Positions 1 to 9,064 of a DNA stretch of 64,000 bases are shown here, one piece after another. The stretch is from Nonomuraea corallina (GTDB lineage: Bacteria > Actinomycetota > Actinomycetes > Streptosporangiales > Streptosporangiaceae), in NCBI RefSeq assembly GCF_027620315.1, contig NZ_JAPNNL010000012.1, forward strand, positions 1 to 64,000, written 5' to 3'. Made by a program: the position numbers and the translations under genes. Positions within the stretch are counted from its first letter, which is position 1. Each line of letters begins with the position of its first letter. The notes beneath the pieces were generated by a model. The model saw only the letters and a program-made list of their open reading frames with translations, was not told the DNA's origin and ran no database searches.

Positions 1-1
1 G

Positions 2-703
2 TGGGCGGCGGGCGGGCCGCGCCGGATGGCGGCGGGGCTGGTGGCGGCCGTGGCGTTCGGCGCTCCGCTGCTGGCCGCGGGCCACTGGGTGGTGCACGGG
101 GTACGCGGGCCGCTCCGGTCGGACGTTCCCGACCCGCTCCCCGCGTTGGCCGCCCTCCACTCGCGCGGCGGCGAGCAGACCCTGCTCATCAGGGGACCGG
201 AGTTCACCGTGCTGCGCGGCCGGGCCCCGCTGATCGGCGAGGCGGAGGCGCCGGTCACGTCCGAGGCCCGGGCCCGCGTCCGCACCGCCGCCGAGGGTCT
301 CGTCGGCGGGCGCGGCGGCACCGACGCGGCGACGCTGGCCCAGCACGGCGTGGCCATGGTCGCGGTCGCGCCTCCGGTGCCGCCGCCGCTGGCCGAGACG
401 CTGGACTCCCAGCCCTCGCTGCAGCGGATGAGCCTGTCCGAGGCGGGCGGCCTGTGGCGGGTGGCCGAACCGGTCACCCCGGTCCCGCCGTCGTCCGCCC
501 ACTTCCTGCACACTCCCTGGCTGTGGGCCCAGGGAGCCATGGTGGTGGCCGTCGTGGTGCTGGCCGCCCCGGGCAGACGGGAACCCGACGAGGACGCCGA
601 ACCCGTCCCGGCCCTGCCGGAGCCGTCCGAGGAAGGCGGTCACGCGGCGGGGGGCCGGTTGGTCGCGGCGGGTGGCCGGCGGCGTGGGGCGGGTGGGTCG
701 TGA
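2..703 (+). CDS. Probable glycosyltransferase family 2, C-terminal part (5' truncated)
   Basis: The reading frame is open from the window edge to a TGA at 701-703, so only the C-terminal ~233 residues are present. Two hydrophobic stretches are visible, one near the start (AAGLVAAVAFGAPLLAAGHW) and one near the end (TPWLWAQGAMVVAVVVLAA), followed by an acidic and Gly/Arg-rich tail. The catalytic domain lies outside the window. In many actinobacteria a large membrane-anchored GT2 enzyme sits directly upstream of the DUF5719 gene, and the GTGA overlap with the next gene fits that. The glycosyltransferase call rests on context, not on visible motifs. Confidence 0.5.
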   Translation, partial: WAAGGPRRMAAGLVAAVAFGAPLLAAGHWVVHGVRGPLRSDVPDPLPALAALHSRGGEQTLLIRGPEFTVLRGRAPLIGEAEAPVTSEARARVRTAAEGLVGGRGGTDAATLAQHGVAMVAVAPPVPPPLAETLDSQPSLQRMSLSEAGGLWRVAEPVTPVPPSSAHFLHTPWLWAQGAMVVAVVVLAAPGRREPDEDAEPVPALPEPSEEGGHAAGGRLVAAGGRRRGAGGS

Positions 704-2004
704 GGAGGTTCGCGGCGAGCCGGTTCGGCCTGGGCGTGCTGGTGGTGGCGGCGCTCGTCGCCCTGTACGGGGTCGCGTACGTGACGAGGCCCGCTCCGCG
801 GCCGCCGGTCGAGGCGCAGCCGAGGAAGGTGCCGGTGGAGGCGGCGACGGCGACGTGCCCCGCCGCCCGCGGCGAGAAGGTCAGCGTCTACCTGCCCGGC
901 ACGCTGTCGCGGGAGCCGATGAACGAGGCGGGCCCGTACACCGTGAACGGCCCCGGCGGCCTGGAGGCCGGGTACATCACGCGGACGACCTCCGGCGCCG
1001 GGCGCGGGCTCGCCGGGCTGCGGTGCGCCGAGCCCGCGGCCGAGAGCTGGCTCGTCGGTCCGGGCCCCGCCCGCGGCCGTGTCACGCTGCACCTGGTCAA
1101 CGCCGACAAGGCGCCGGCCTTCGCCGACGTCGAGGTGTACGCCGCCGAAGGGCAGGTTTCCGGGGACGAGGGGCTCGGGATGGAGATCGCGCCCGGCGAG
1201 CACCGCCGGATCGACCTCCGCACGCTGGCCGCCGCCGCCGACGTGATGGCGGTCAGCGTGACGACGTTCACCGGGAGGCTGGCGGTCTCGGCCCGTGCCG
1301 AGCTGGAGACCGGCGGCGTCGACTGGCTGCCGACGGCCGCCGCCCCCGCCACCGAGGTCGTGGTGCCGGCCGTCCCCGGCGGCGGCGGGCGACGCGAGCT
1401 CCTGGTCGCCGCGCCCGGCGAGACCGACGCCACGGTGCGGATCAAGGCCGTGACGGAGGGGGCCGCGTACGCCATGCGCGGCCGTGAGTCCATCGACGTG
1501 CCGGCGGGCAGCGTGCTGCCGCTGGACGTGACCACCGGCATCGGCGGCGAGTCGGCCGCCCTGGTGCTCACCTCGACGGCGCCGGTGGTGGCGGGTGTCG
1601 TGATCACCGGTACGGGCCGGCAGCCGGACGTGGCGTTCACCGCGGGCACTCCCGCTCTCGACCTGGGCAGCGCGGTGGCGGCCAACGGGGCGGGGTCCCG
1701 GCTCGTGCTGACGGCGCCGGACGGCGCGGGGAAGGTGCGGGTCCAGGTGGTGCCGGAGGGCGGCGAGCCGAGGGCGGCGGTGGAGGTGGCGGTCCCGGCG
1801 GGGCGGACCAGGGACGTGCGGCTGGCGGGCGAGGGCGCGTACGCGGTGCTGGTCACGCCGGTGTCGGGCCGGGTGTACGGAGGGCGGGTGGTGGAGGAGC
1901 GGCTCAGGACCGGAGTCCTCATCACGGCTCAGCCGTTGGCGCCGGCCAGGCTCTGGACCGTGCTCCGCCCGCTCACGGACACCTCGCGCGCGGTCCTTCC
2001 CTGA
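700..2004 (+). CDS. DUF5719 family secreted or membrane-anchored protein
   Basis: 434 residues from GTG at 700, which overlaps the preceding stop (GTGA) and implies translational coupling. Residues ~10-28 (LGVLVVAALVALYGVAYV) form one membrane anchor or uncleaved signal. The rest looks extracytoplasmic, rich in Val, Ala and Gly with beta-strand character. Two cysteines (in TATCP and LRCAEP) could form a disulfide. The family is found in actinobacteria between a GT2 glycosyltransferase and the DUF3499/manB block, as here. Function is unknown; a cell-envelope glycan role is only a guess. The same frame stays open back to base 1, but that stretch is the shadow of the upstream gene. Confidence 0.75.
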   Translation: MRRFAASRFGLGVLVVAALVALYGVAYVTRPAPRPPVEAQPRKVPVEAATATCPAARGEKVSVYLPGTLSREPMNEAGPYTVNGPGGLEAGYITRTTSGAGRGLAGLRCAEPAAESWLVGPGPARGRVTLHLVNADKAPAFADVEVYAAEGQVSGDEGLGMEIAPGEHRRIDLRTLAAAADVMAVSVTTFTGRLAVSARAELETGGVDWLPTAAAPATEVVVPAVPGGGGRRELLVAAPGETDATVRIKAVTEGAAYAMRGRESIDVPAGSVLPLDVTTGIGGESAALVLTSTAPVVAGVVITGTGRQPDVAFTAGTPALDLGSAVAANGAGSRLVLTAPDGAGKVRVQVVPEGGEPRAAVEVAVPAGRTRDVRLAGEGAYAVLVTPVSGRVYGGRVVEERLRTGVLITAQPLAPARLWTVLRPLTDTSRAVLP

Positions 2005-2048
2005 CCGGTTCCCCTAGCCGGGCGCGCCGGTGCGGGGGCCGCCGGGCG

Positions 2049-2489
2049 TCAGCGGCGCTCGTCGTAGCCGGGGTCGACGGTGTCGGGGGAGAGGCCGAGG
2101 AGGGAGGCCACCTGCTCGACCACCGTGTCGTGCACGAGGGCGCCGAGCGTGTCGCGGTCGCGGGCGCGGGCCTCCAGGGGGCGCCGGTAGAGGACGATGG
2201 AGGCGGGGGACTGGCCGCGGGCGGAGGCGGCGCGGCCGAGCGGGATCGGGCCGGCGCCGAAACCGGGCCCGTCGCCCAGCTCGCTGAGTGGCGGCACCTC
2301 CTCCACCGCGAACTCCACCGCGGACAACTGCCTGCCCCACTTCGGCCGGAGCCGGTCGACGGCGTCGAGCACCAGGTCGTCGAAGCGCTCGCTGCGCGCC
2401 CTGGCCATGGGGACGTAGGAAGGGGCGATCGGGCCGCGCAGGCCGCGCCCGTGCCTGTCGCGCCGTCGGGGACCGCGCTTGCTCGTCAC
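2049..2489 (-). CDS. Metallopeptidase-family (zincin, PF06262-like) protein with degenerate active site
   Basis: 146 residues from a GTG start at 2489. The N-terminal ~28 residues are Arg-rich; the core beginning RSERFDDLVLDAVDRL matches the small actinobacterial zincin-like family next to DUF3499 (M. tuberculosis Rv3259 position). The place where a zinc HExxH would be expected reads HDTVVEQ, so the second histidine is absent and the glutamate is an aspartate. Proteolysis is therefore doubtful. It is convergent with the DUF5719 gene and divergent from the DUF3499 gene. An internal ATG near 2408 (MARARS) is an alternative start without the Arg-rich leader. Confidence 0.8.
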   Translation of the reverse strand: MTSKRGPRRRDRHGRGLRGPIAPSYVPMARARSERFDDLVLDAVDRLRPKWGRQLSAVEFAVEEVPPLSELGDGPGFGAGPIPLGRAASARGQSPASIVLYRRPLEARARDRDTLGALVHDTVVEQVASLLGLSPDTVDPGYDERR

Positions 2490-2637
2490 ACGGCAAGTCT
2501 ACGGGTGACCGGCGAAGAACACCGGCATCGGTGCATGTAGGTGGATAGCCTGCGACAGGTGTCCGAATTGTGGCGACACGCTCTTTAAGAGCGCTCAGAT
2601 AGTGGCGTCCCGCCCCCTTACCAGATACGGTCCCTCC

Positions 2638-3006
2638 GTGAGCCCCGTCCGCCGCTGTTCCCGCACCGCCTGCAGTCAGCCTGCCGTCTTCACGCTCACG
2701 TACGTTTACGCCGATTCGACCGCAGTTCTGGGCCCCTTGGCGACGTACGCCGAGCCGCACTGTTATGACCTGTGCGCCGAACATGCCGAGCGGCTCACCG
2801 CGCCCAGGGGCTGGGAGGTCGTGCGCCTGCCCACGGACGGCGCCGCCCCGAGCACCGACGATCTGGAGGCGCTGGCCAACGCGGTCAGGGAGGCCGCGAG
2901 GCCGAGCGGGCCCGGCGCGGGGGAGCCCGTGGGCCAGGGCGTGGAGGTCGGCCGACGGGGGCATCTGCGCGTTCTCAGGTCGGCCCAGCAGCACCGCGAC
3001 CGGTAG
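2638..3006 (+). CDS. DUF3499 family protein
   Basis: 122 residues from GTG at 2638, chosen because family members begin with the SPVRRCSRTAC stretch; the upstream in-frame ATG at 2602 would add 12 non-conserved residues. Cys pairs in CSRTAC and HCYDLCAEH suggest a bound metal, probably zinc. The conserved core (TYVYADSTAVLGPL) is unmistakable for this actinobacterial family (Rv3258c). The C-terminus is variable and basic. Function unknown. It lies 41 bp upstream of the phosphomannomutase gene in the same orientation and is probably co-transcribed with it. Confidence 0.85.
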   Translation: MSPVRRCSRTACSQPAVFTLTYVYADSTAVLGPLATYAEPHCYDLCAEHAERLTAPRGWEVVRLPTDGAAPSTDDLEALANAVREAARPSGPGAGEPVGQGVEVGRRGHLRVLRSAQQHRDR

Positions 3007-3047
3007 GCTCGGCTCTGGCCGGAGTCACGACCTAAGGGCGGAGCTGG

Positions 3048-4391
3048 ATGGGCGACCTCGCCAAGATCTTCAAGGCGTACGACGTGCGTGGCCTGGTGCC
3101 CGACGAGCTCGACGAGCCGGCGGCCGAGGCGGTGGGGGCCGCTTTCGTCGAGGTGACCGGGGCCCGGTCGGCGGTCGTGGCCCACGACATGCGCGATTCG
3201 TCGCCGGTGCTGGCCGACGCGTTCATCCGGGGGGCCCGTTCGCGCGGCGCCGATGTGGTGCACGCCGGGCTGGGCTCGACCGACCTGCTCTACTTCGCCA
3301 GCGGCACGCTCGGCCTGCCGGGCGTGATGTTCACCGCCAGCCACAACCCCGCCCAGTACAACGGGATGAAGATGTGCCGCGCGGGCGCGGTGCCGATCGG
3401 CGGCGACACCGGCCTGACCGAGATCCGCGACCGGGCGGCCGAGCTGATCGGCGTCACGGGCACGCCCACCGGCTCGCTGATCGAGAAGGACCTGCTGCCG
3501 GCCTACGCCGACTACCTGCGCTCGCTCGTCGACCTGTCCGCCATCAGGCGGCTGAAGGTCGTGGTCGACGCCGGCAACGGCATGGGCGGCCACACCGTGC
3601 CGGCGGTCCTCGACGGGCTGCCGATCGACCTCACCCCTCTCTACTTCGAGCTCGACGGCTCGTTCCCCAACCACGACGCCAACCCGCTGGAGCCGGCCAA
3701 CCTGGTCGACGTGCGGCGGGCCGTGGTGGCGGAGGGCGCCGACCTCGGCCTGGCCTTCGACGGCGACGCCGACCGGTGCTGGGTGATCGACGAGCGCGGC
3801 GAGTCGGTCTCGCCGTCCGCGATCACCGCCCTGGTGGCGGTCCGCGAGCTGGCCAAGAACCCCGGGGCGACGATCATCCACAACCTGATCACCTCGCTGG
3901 GCGTGCCGGAGATCGTCCGCGAGCACGGCGGCGACCCGGTCCGCACCCGCGTCGGCCACTCCTTCATCAAGGCCGAGATGGCCCGCACCGGCGCCGTCTT
4001 CGGCGGCGAGCACTCCGCTCATTACTACTTCCGCGACTTCTGGTTCGCCGACTCCGGCATGCTGGCCGCGCTCCACGTGCTGGCGGCGCTCGGCGAGCAG
4101 TCCGACCCGTTGTCGCGGGTGGTGTCCGCCTACTCCCGTTACCACGCCTCGGGCGAGGTCAACAGCACGGTCGCCGATCACGAGGCGGCCGTGCGCCGGG
4201 TGCGTGCGGCGTTCGCCGACAGGGGCGCGTTCGACGAGCTCGACGGGCTCACCGTGACCGGCGACGGCTGGTGGTTCAACCTGCGCGCGTCCAACACCGA
4301 GCCGCTGCTCAGGCTCAACGCCGAAGCGGCCGACGAGACCACGATGGCGGCGGTCCGGGACGAGGTTCTCGACCTGCTGAGAGAGGTATGA
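3048..4391 (+). CDS. manB: Phosphomannomutase/phosphoglucomutase
   Basis: 447 residues, full length for the alpha-D-phosphohexomutase family. It interconverts mannose-6-P and mannose-1-P for GDP-mannose supply. The phosphoserine loop TASHNP is at ~96-101 (Ser98), the metal loop DGDADR at ~238-243, the sugar-binding GGEHS motif in the third domain, and the phosphate loop RASNTEP near the C-terminus. The stop overlaps the next ATG (ATGA). With the SIS isomerase two genes down it forms a mannose activation block; this is the Rv3257c position in M. tuberculosis. Confidence 0.92.
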   Translation: MGDLAKIFKAYDVRGLVPDELDEPAAEAVGAAFVEVTGARSAVVAHDMRDSSPVLADAFIRGARSRGADVVHAGLGSTDLLYFASGTLGLPGVMFTASHNPAQYNGMKMCRAGAVPIGGDTGLTEIRDRAAELIGVTGTPTGSLIEKDLLPAYADYLRSLVDLSAIRRLKVVVDAGNGMGGHTVPAVLDGLPIDLTPLYFELDGSFPNHDANPLEPANLVDVRRAVVAEGADLGLAFDGDADRCWVIDERGESVSPSAITALVAVRELAKNPGATIIHNLITSLGVPEIVREHGGDPVRTRVGHSFIKAEMARTGAVFGGEHSAHYYFRDFWFADSGMLAALHVLAALGEQSDPLSRVVSAYSRYHASGEVNSTVADHEAAVRRVRAAFADRGAFDELDGLTVTGDGWWFNLRASNTEPLLRLNAEAADETTMAAVRDEVLDLLREV

Positions 4392-4561
4392 CCGTGAAGA
4401 TCGACGACTGGCTGCTGGAGATCCTGGCGTGCCCGGCCTGCAAAGCGGCCCTGCGGGTGGAGGGCGAGAGCGCGGAGCTGGCCTGCACCGGCTGCGGCCT
4501 GATCTACCCCGTCCGTGACGACATCCCCGTCCTGCTCGTCGACGAGGCCAGGAAGCCGTGA
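4388..4561 (+). CDS. Trm112-like zinc-ribbon protein
   Basis: 57 residues from an ATG that overlaps the manB stop. Two CxxC pairs (CPAC and CTGC) form a zinc ribbon, followed by YPVRDDIPVLL, the signature of the Trm112/UPF0434 family. In eukaryotes and archaea Trm112 activates methyltransferases; in actinobacteria the role is unsettled. The gene ends with TGA inside the GTGA that starts the next gene, so it sits between two translationally coupled neighbours and is probably made in step with the mannose enzymes. Confidence 0.87.
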   Translation: MTVKIDDWLLEILACPACKAALRVEGESAELACTGCGLIYPVRDDIPVLLVDEARKP

Positions 4562-5664
4562 CCTGGGAGCCCGAGAGGCTCGACGATCAGCATCATCTGA
4601 CCGAGTGCGACCCGGGAGGCATGCTCCGCGCGGTCGCCGGCTCCGCCGCCCAGGTCCGCACCGGTCACCGCGTCGCGGTCGAGTCGGGCGTCGACCGGCT
4701 CGTCGCCGACGTGCGGCCCCGGGCCGTCGTGGTCGTGGGCATGGGCGGCTCCGCCCTCGCCGGCGACCTCCTGGCCGCGGTGTGCGGGCAGGGCGCTCCG
4801 ATCCCCGTGGTCACGGTCCGCTCCTACCAGCTGCCCGGCTGGGTGGGGGCGACCGACCTGGTGATCGCCGTCTCCTGGTCGGGCGAGACCGGCGAGACGA
4901 TCTCCATGGCGACCGAGGCGGTGCGGCGCGGCTGCACCCTCCTCGCGGTGGGCCCCGCCGGCTCGGCGCTGGAGGCGGTGGCGGTGCAGTCGTCCTCGGT
5001 GTACGTGCCGATCCCGACCGAGGGCCGGCCCCGGGCCGACCTGTGGCTCGTGACCACCCCGCTGGTGGTGGCCGCCTCCGCGCTGGGCCTGGTGCGGACC
5101 GAGCCGACGGTCTACGAGCGGGTGGCCAGGGTGCTGGAGGAGGTCGCGCACCGCTGCCGGCCGTCGAGCGACTCGTTCCTCAACCCCGGCAAGACCCTCG
5201 CGATGGACCTGGCCGAGACCGTGCCGATGATCTGGGGCTCGTCCCCGCTGGCCGCCGCGGCGGCGGCCCGTTTCGCCGCCCGGCTCAACGAGGACGCCAA
5301 ATACCCCGCCCTGTTCGGCGAGCTGCCCGAGGCCGGCCACAATCAGGTGGCGGTGTTCGACGGGCCGCTGGCCGAGCGCGACATCTTCGCCGACACCGCC
5401 ACCCGCACGCTGCGGCTGGTGCTGCTGCGCGACCTCGACGAGCACCCCCGGGTGACCAGTGCCAGGGAGGCCGTCGTACGGCTGGCGCAGGACCGCGACG
5501 TGCTCGTCACCGAGCTGGCGGCCGACGGCGACCACCCGCTGGAGCGGCTCGCCTCCCTCATCGGGCCGGCCGATTTCGCGACCACGTACCTCGCGCTGGG
5601 CTACGGCCTGGACCCGACTCCGGTGGGTCCCATCACCGAGTTGCGTGCCCGGGTCACCCACTAA
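4558..5664 (+). CDS. SIS-domain phosphohexose isomerase (mannose/glucose-6-phosphate type)
   Basis: 368 residues, GTG start overlapping the upstream stop. The N-terminal SIS fold carries VVGMGGSALAGDL and the serine-rich sugar-phosphate loop SWSGETGET. A C-terminal half with ELPEAGHNQV is typical of the bifunctional PGI/PMI group, in which the Glu and His are catalytic. The expected reaction is fructose-6-P to mannose-6-P (and perhaps glucose-6-P), feeding the adjacent phosphomannomutase. It corresponds in position to M. tuberculosis Rv3256c. Exact substrate preference cannot be read from sequence. Confidence 0.82.
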   Translation: MTWEPERLDDQHHLTECDPGGMLRAVAGSAAQVRTGHRVAVESGVDRLVADVRPRAVVVVGMGGSALAGDLLAAVCGQGAPIPVVTVRSYQLPGWVGATDLVIAVSWSGETGETISMATEAVRRGCTLLAVGPAGSALEAVAVQSSSVYVPIPTEGRPRADLWLVTTPLVVAASALGLVRTEPTVYERVARVLEEVAHRCRPSSDSFLNPGKTLAMDLAETVPMIWGSSPLAAAAAARFAARLNEDAKYPALFGELPEAGHNQVAVFDGPLAERDIFADTATRTLRLVLLRDLDEHPRVTSAREAVVRLAQDRDVLVTELAADGDHPLERLASLIGPADFATTYLALGYGLDPTPVGPITELRARVTH

Positions 5665-5709
5665 GATCCGTCCAGACTTGAAAAGGGTTCGTACGACGGG
5701 AGACGACCG

Positions 5710-6636
5710 GTGAGCGCGAGCGGCGGAACCAAGGCGATCTTGGCGGCTCTGGCCGCCAACCTGTCCATTGCGGTGGCGAAGTTCGTGGCGGCGGCCTTCA
5801 CGGGGTCGTCGTCGATGCTGGCCGAGGGCATCCACTCGGTCGCCGACTCCGGCAACCAGGCACTGCTGCTGCTGGGCGGCAGGAAAGCGAAACGGGCCAG
5901 CACCCGCGAGCACCCGTTCGGCTACGGGCGGGAGCGCTATTTCTACGCGTTCGTGGTGGCCGTGGTGCTGTTCGCGATCGGCGCGCTGTTCTCGCTGTAC
6001 GAGGGCTACCACAAGCTGACCCACGCCGAGCCGCTCAGCTCGCCCCAGTGGGCGTTCGGCGTCCTGATCTTCGCGATCATCGCCGAGATCTTCTCGTTCC
6101 GCACGGCCATCAAGGAGGCCAACGCGGTCCGCGGCGACCAGAGCTGGATGGCGTTCATCCGCCGGTCCAAGTCGCCCGAGCTGCCCGTCATCCTGCTGGA
6201 GGACCTCGGGGCGCTGCTCGGCCTGGTCTTCGCGCTGTTCGGCGTGACGATGGCCGTGGTGACGGGCAACCCCGTCTGGGACGCCGTCGGCACGCTGATG
6301 ATCGGTTTCCTGCTCGCCGTCATCTCGGTGGTGCTGGCCGTGGAGACCAAGTCGCTGCTGCTCGGCGAGAGCGCCGCCCCCGAGATGGAGTCCCGCATCC
6401 GCGCCGCGCTGGACGCCACGCCGCAGGTCGACCGCGTCATCCACATGAAGACGCTGCACATCGGCCCGGAGGAGCTGCTGGTGGCCGCGAAGATCGCGGT
6501 GACCCGTTCCGACACCGCTCCGGAGATCGCCGCGGGCATCGACGAGGCGGAGCGGCGCATCCGCGAGGCCGTGCCGATCGCCCGCGTGATCTACCTGGAG
6601 CCGGACCTCGACCGGGAGGCGGTCGGCAGGGTCTGA
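5710..6636 (+). CDS. Cation diffusion facilitator family transporter
   Basis: 308 residues, GTG start 45 bp after the SIS gene. About six transmembrane helices occupy residues 10-220, with the metal-site helix reading GIHSVADSGNQ and a second motif HPFGYGRERY. A cytoplasmic alpha/beta domain follows (QVDRVIHMKTLHIGPEELLVAAKI), as in CDF efflux proteins. It probably exports Zn2+, Mn2+ or Co2+ in exchange for protons; the metal is not predictable here. It is convergent with the GerMN gene, only 4 bp away. It may share the upstream transcript. Confidence 0.87.
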   Translation: MSASGGTKAILAALAANLSIAVAKFVAAAFTGSSSMLAEGIHSVADSGNQALLLLGGRKAKRASTREHPFGYGRERYFYAFVVAVVLFAIGALFSLYEGYHKLTHAEPLSSPQWAFGVLIFAIIAEIFSFRTAIKEANAVRGDQSWMAFIRRSKSPELPVILLEDLGALLGLVFALFGVTMAVVTGNPVWDAVGTLMIGFLLAVISVVLAVETKSLLLGESAAPEMESRIRAALDATPQVDRVIHMKTLHIGPEELLVAAKIAVTRSDTAPEIAAGIDEAERRIREAVPIARVIYLEPDLDREAVGRV

Positions 6637-6640
6637 CCGG

Positions 6641-7111
6641 TCACTCGCGCCCGGTCAGGCACGACGTGCCCGACTCGGTCTGGTCGAACAGGCAGCGGCC
6701 GTCCTTGGCCAGCGTCACCACCCTCTTGACCGTGGGGAACTGCTTGAGCGTCCTGTCGATCGTACGGAGCGCGCGGGCGTCGGAGCCGACACCGGCGCCC
6801 CAGACCGTCCGGCAGAAGCGGAGCGTGGCGGTGCCCTTGCGGATCTTGAGGGAGAAGTCGGCGCCGCAGTCGGACCGGCCGCGGAGCTTGCCGGTCAGCT
6901 CGGAGTGCAGGCCCCGGCGCCGTTCGGCGGCGGTGGGGCCCTTGATGAGCTGCTCGACGGCGAACCGGGCGACGCCGGCGTGCGGGGAGGTACGGGTGAC
7001 CGGCACGACCTTGCCGGGCACGCCGTGCCCTTGGGAGAAGTAGACCTTCACGTTCACGGTGGTCTGCGCGGGGGTGACGGCCAGCATGGCGGCCAGCAGC
7101 AGCTCCTTCAT
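6641..7111 (-). CDS. GerMN-domain secreted protein
   Basis: 156 residues with a short N-terminal signal (KELLLAAMLAVTPAQT). The body has the GerMN pattern: NVKVYFSQG near the start, VARFAVEQLIKGPTAAERRRGL, and a C-terminal strand TVKRVVTLAKDGRCLFDQ. Four cysteines may pair outside the cell. The domain is otherwise found in spore-germination GerM and in LpqB. Its start overlaps the stop of the upstream MerR gene (ATGA), so both belong to one transcript. Its role is unknown; an envelope function is likely. Confidence 0.78.
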   Translation of the reverse strand: MKELLLAAMLAVTPAQTTVNVKVYFSQGHGVPGKVVPVTRTSPHAGVARFAVEQLIKGPTAAERRRGLHSELTGKLRGRSDCGADFSLKIRKGTATLRFCRTVWGAGVGSDARALRTIDRTLKQFPTVKRVVTLAKDGRCLFDQTESGTSCLTGRE

Positions 7112-7467
7112 GCCCTGTTCGACGTATCCCCGGCGGGCCGGGTTCGCAACAGGCGCAACGCCTTCTCCTTCTCGAAGTCCAGCGCCCGGCGCGGCACCTG
7201 GATGCGGCCGATGCGCACGCCCAGCTCGCGCACGGCCGCGGCGACGCCAGGATCGCTCAGCGCGCGCAGCGCGAACGCCAGCTCGGCGGGGGAGACGTCG
7301 AACCGTTTCTCCAGCTCCACCGCCTGGGCCACGGCGGCCAGCTCCTCGGGGCCGAAGCGGCGGTGCGCGCCCCGCTCGCGCACGGGCGGCAGCAGCCCCA
7401 GGGAATCCCGGTATCGGAGCATCCGGGGTGACATGTCGAGCCGCTTGGCCGCTTCCGTGATACGCAT
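7108..7467 (-). CDS. MerR family transcriptional regulator (short)
   Basis: 119 residues. The N-terminal winged helix reads ITEAAKRLDMSPRMLRYRDSLGLLPPVR, followed by the RRFGPEEL wing and a dimerisation helix. There is no C-terminal effector domain or metal-binding cysteine set, so the signal is unclear. Two abutting copies of ATTCTTAC (7466-7481) overlap the start codon region and could be an autoregulatory site or promoter element. It is coupled to the GerMN gene and divergent from ahcY. Confidence 0.8.
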   Translation of the reverse strand: MRITEAAKRLDMSPRMLRYRDSLGLLPPVRERGAHRRFGPEELAAVAQAVELEKRFDVSPAELAFALRALSDPGVAAAVRELGVRIGRIQVPRRALDFEKEKALRLLRTRPAGDTSNRA

Positions 7468-7526
7468 TCTTACATTCTTACGTCAACTTCGGGGTCCTCG
7501 GGGTGCCACCTCGCCTGAGGGCCGCC

Positions 7527-7532
7527 TAGACT
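7527..7532 (+). promoter_or_regulatory. Candidate -10 element of ahcY
   Basis: TAGACT fits the actinobacterial housekeeping -10 (TANNNT) and would start transcription about 30 nt before the ahcY ATG at 7570. The -35 region (TGCCAC at 17 bp spacing) is weak. This is a motif-only call. Confidence 0.3.
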
Positions 7533-7569
7533 CGTCGGCGACCACACGATGACGCGAGGGGTAAAGCAG

Positions 7570-8997
<1,428 letters not shown>

Positions 8998-9014
8998 TCT
9001 CCCGCGTGTTCGAC

Positions 9015-9044
9015 GCTCCGGAGGGGTGGGCGCCCCTCCGGAGC
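9015..9044 (+). terminator. Intrinsic terminator-like hairpin after ahcY
   Basis: A perfect 12-bp stem (GCTCCGGAGGGG pairing with its complement) closes a six-base loop, 18 bp after the ahcY stop. No T-run follows, as is usual in GC-rich actinobacteria. It should separate ahcY transcription from the paralog that starts 20 bp further on. Confidence 0.75.
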
Positions 9045-9064
9045 CTTGGTGTCTGAGAGCTTGC

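Noticed and set aside
1-699. Extension of DUF5719 to the left window edge
   Set aside because: The frame is open, but the translation is Arg/Gly-rich noise; the real gene there is in frame 2 and ends in a GTGA overlap at 700.
4504-6459. Long antisense frame across the SIS isomerase and CDF genes
   Set aside because: Spans several real genes and the intergenic gaps between them; composition typical of a shadow frame.
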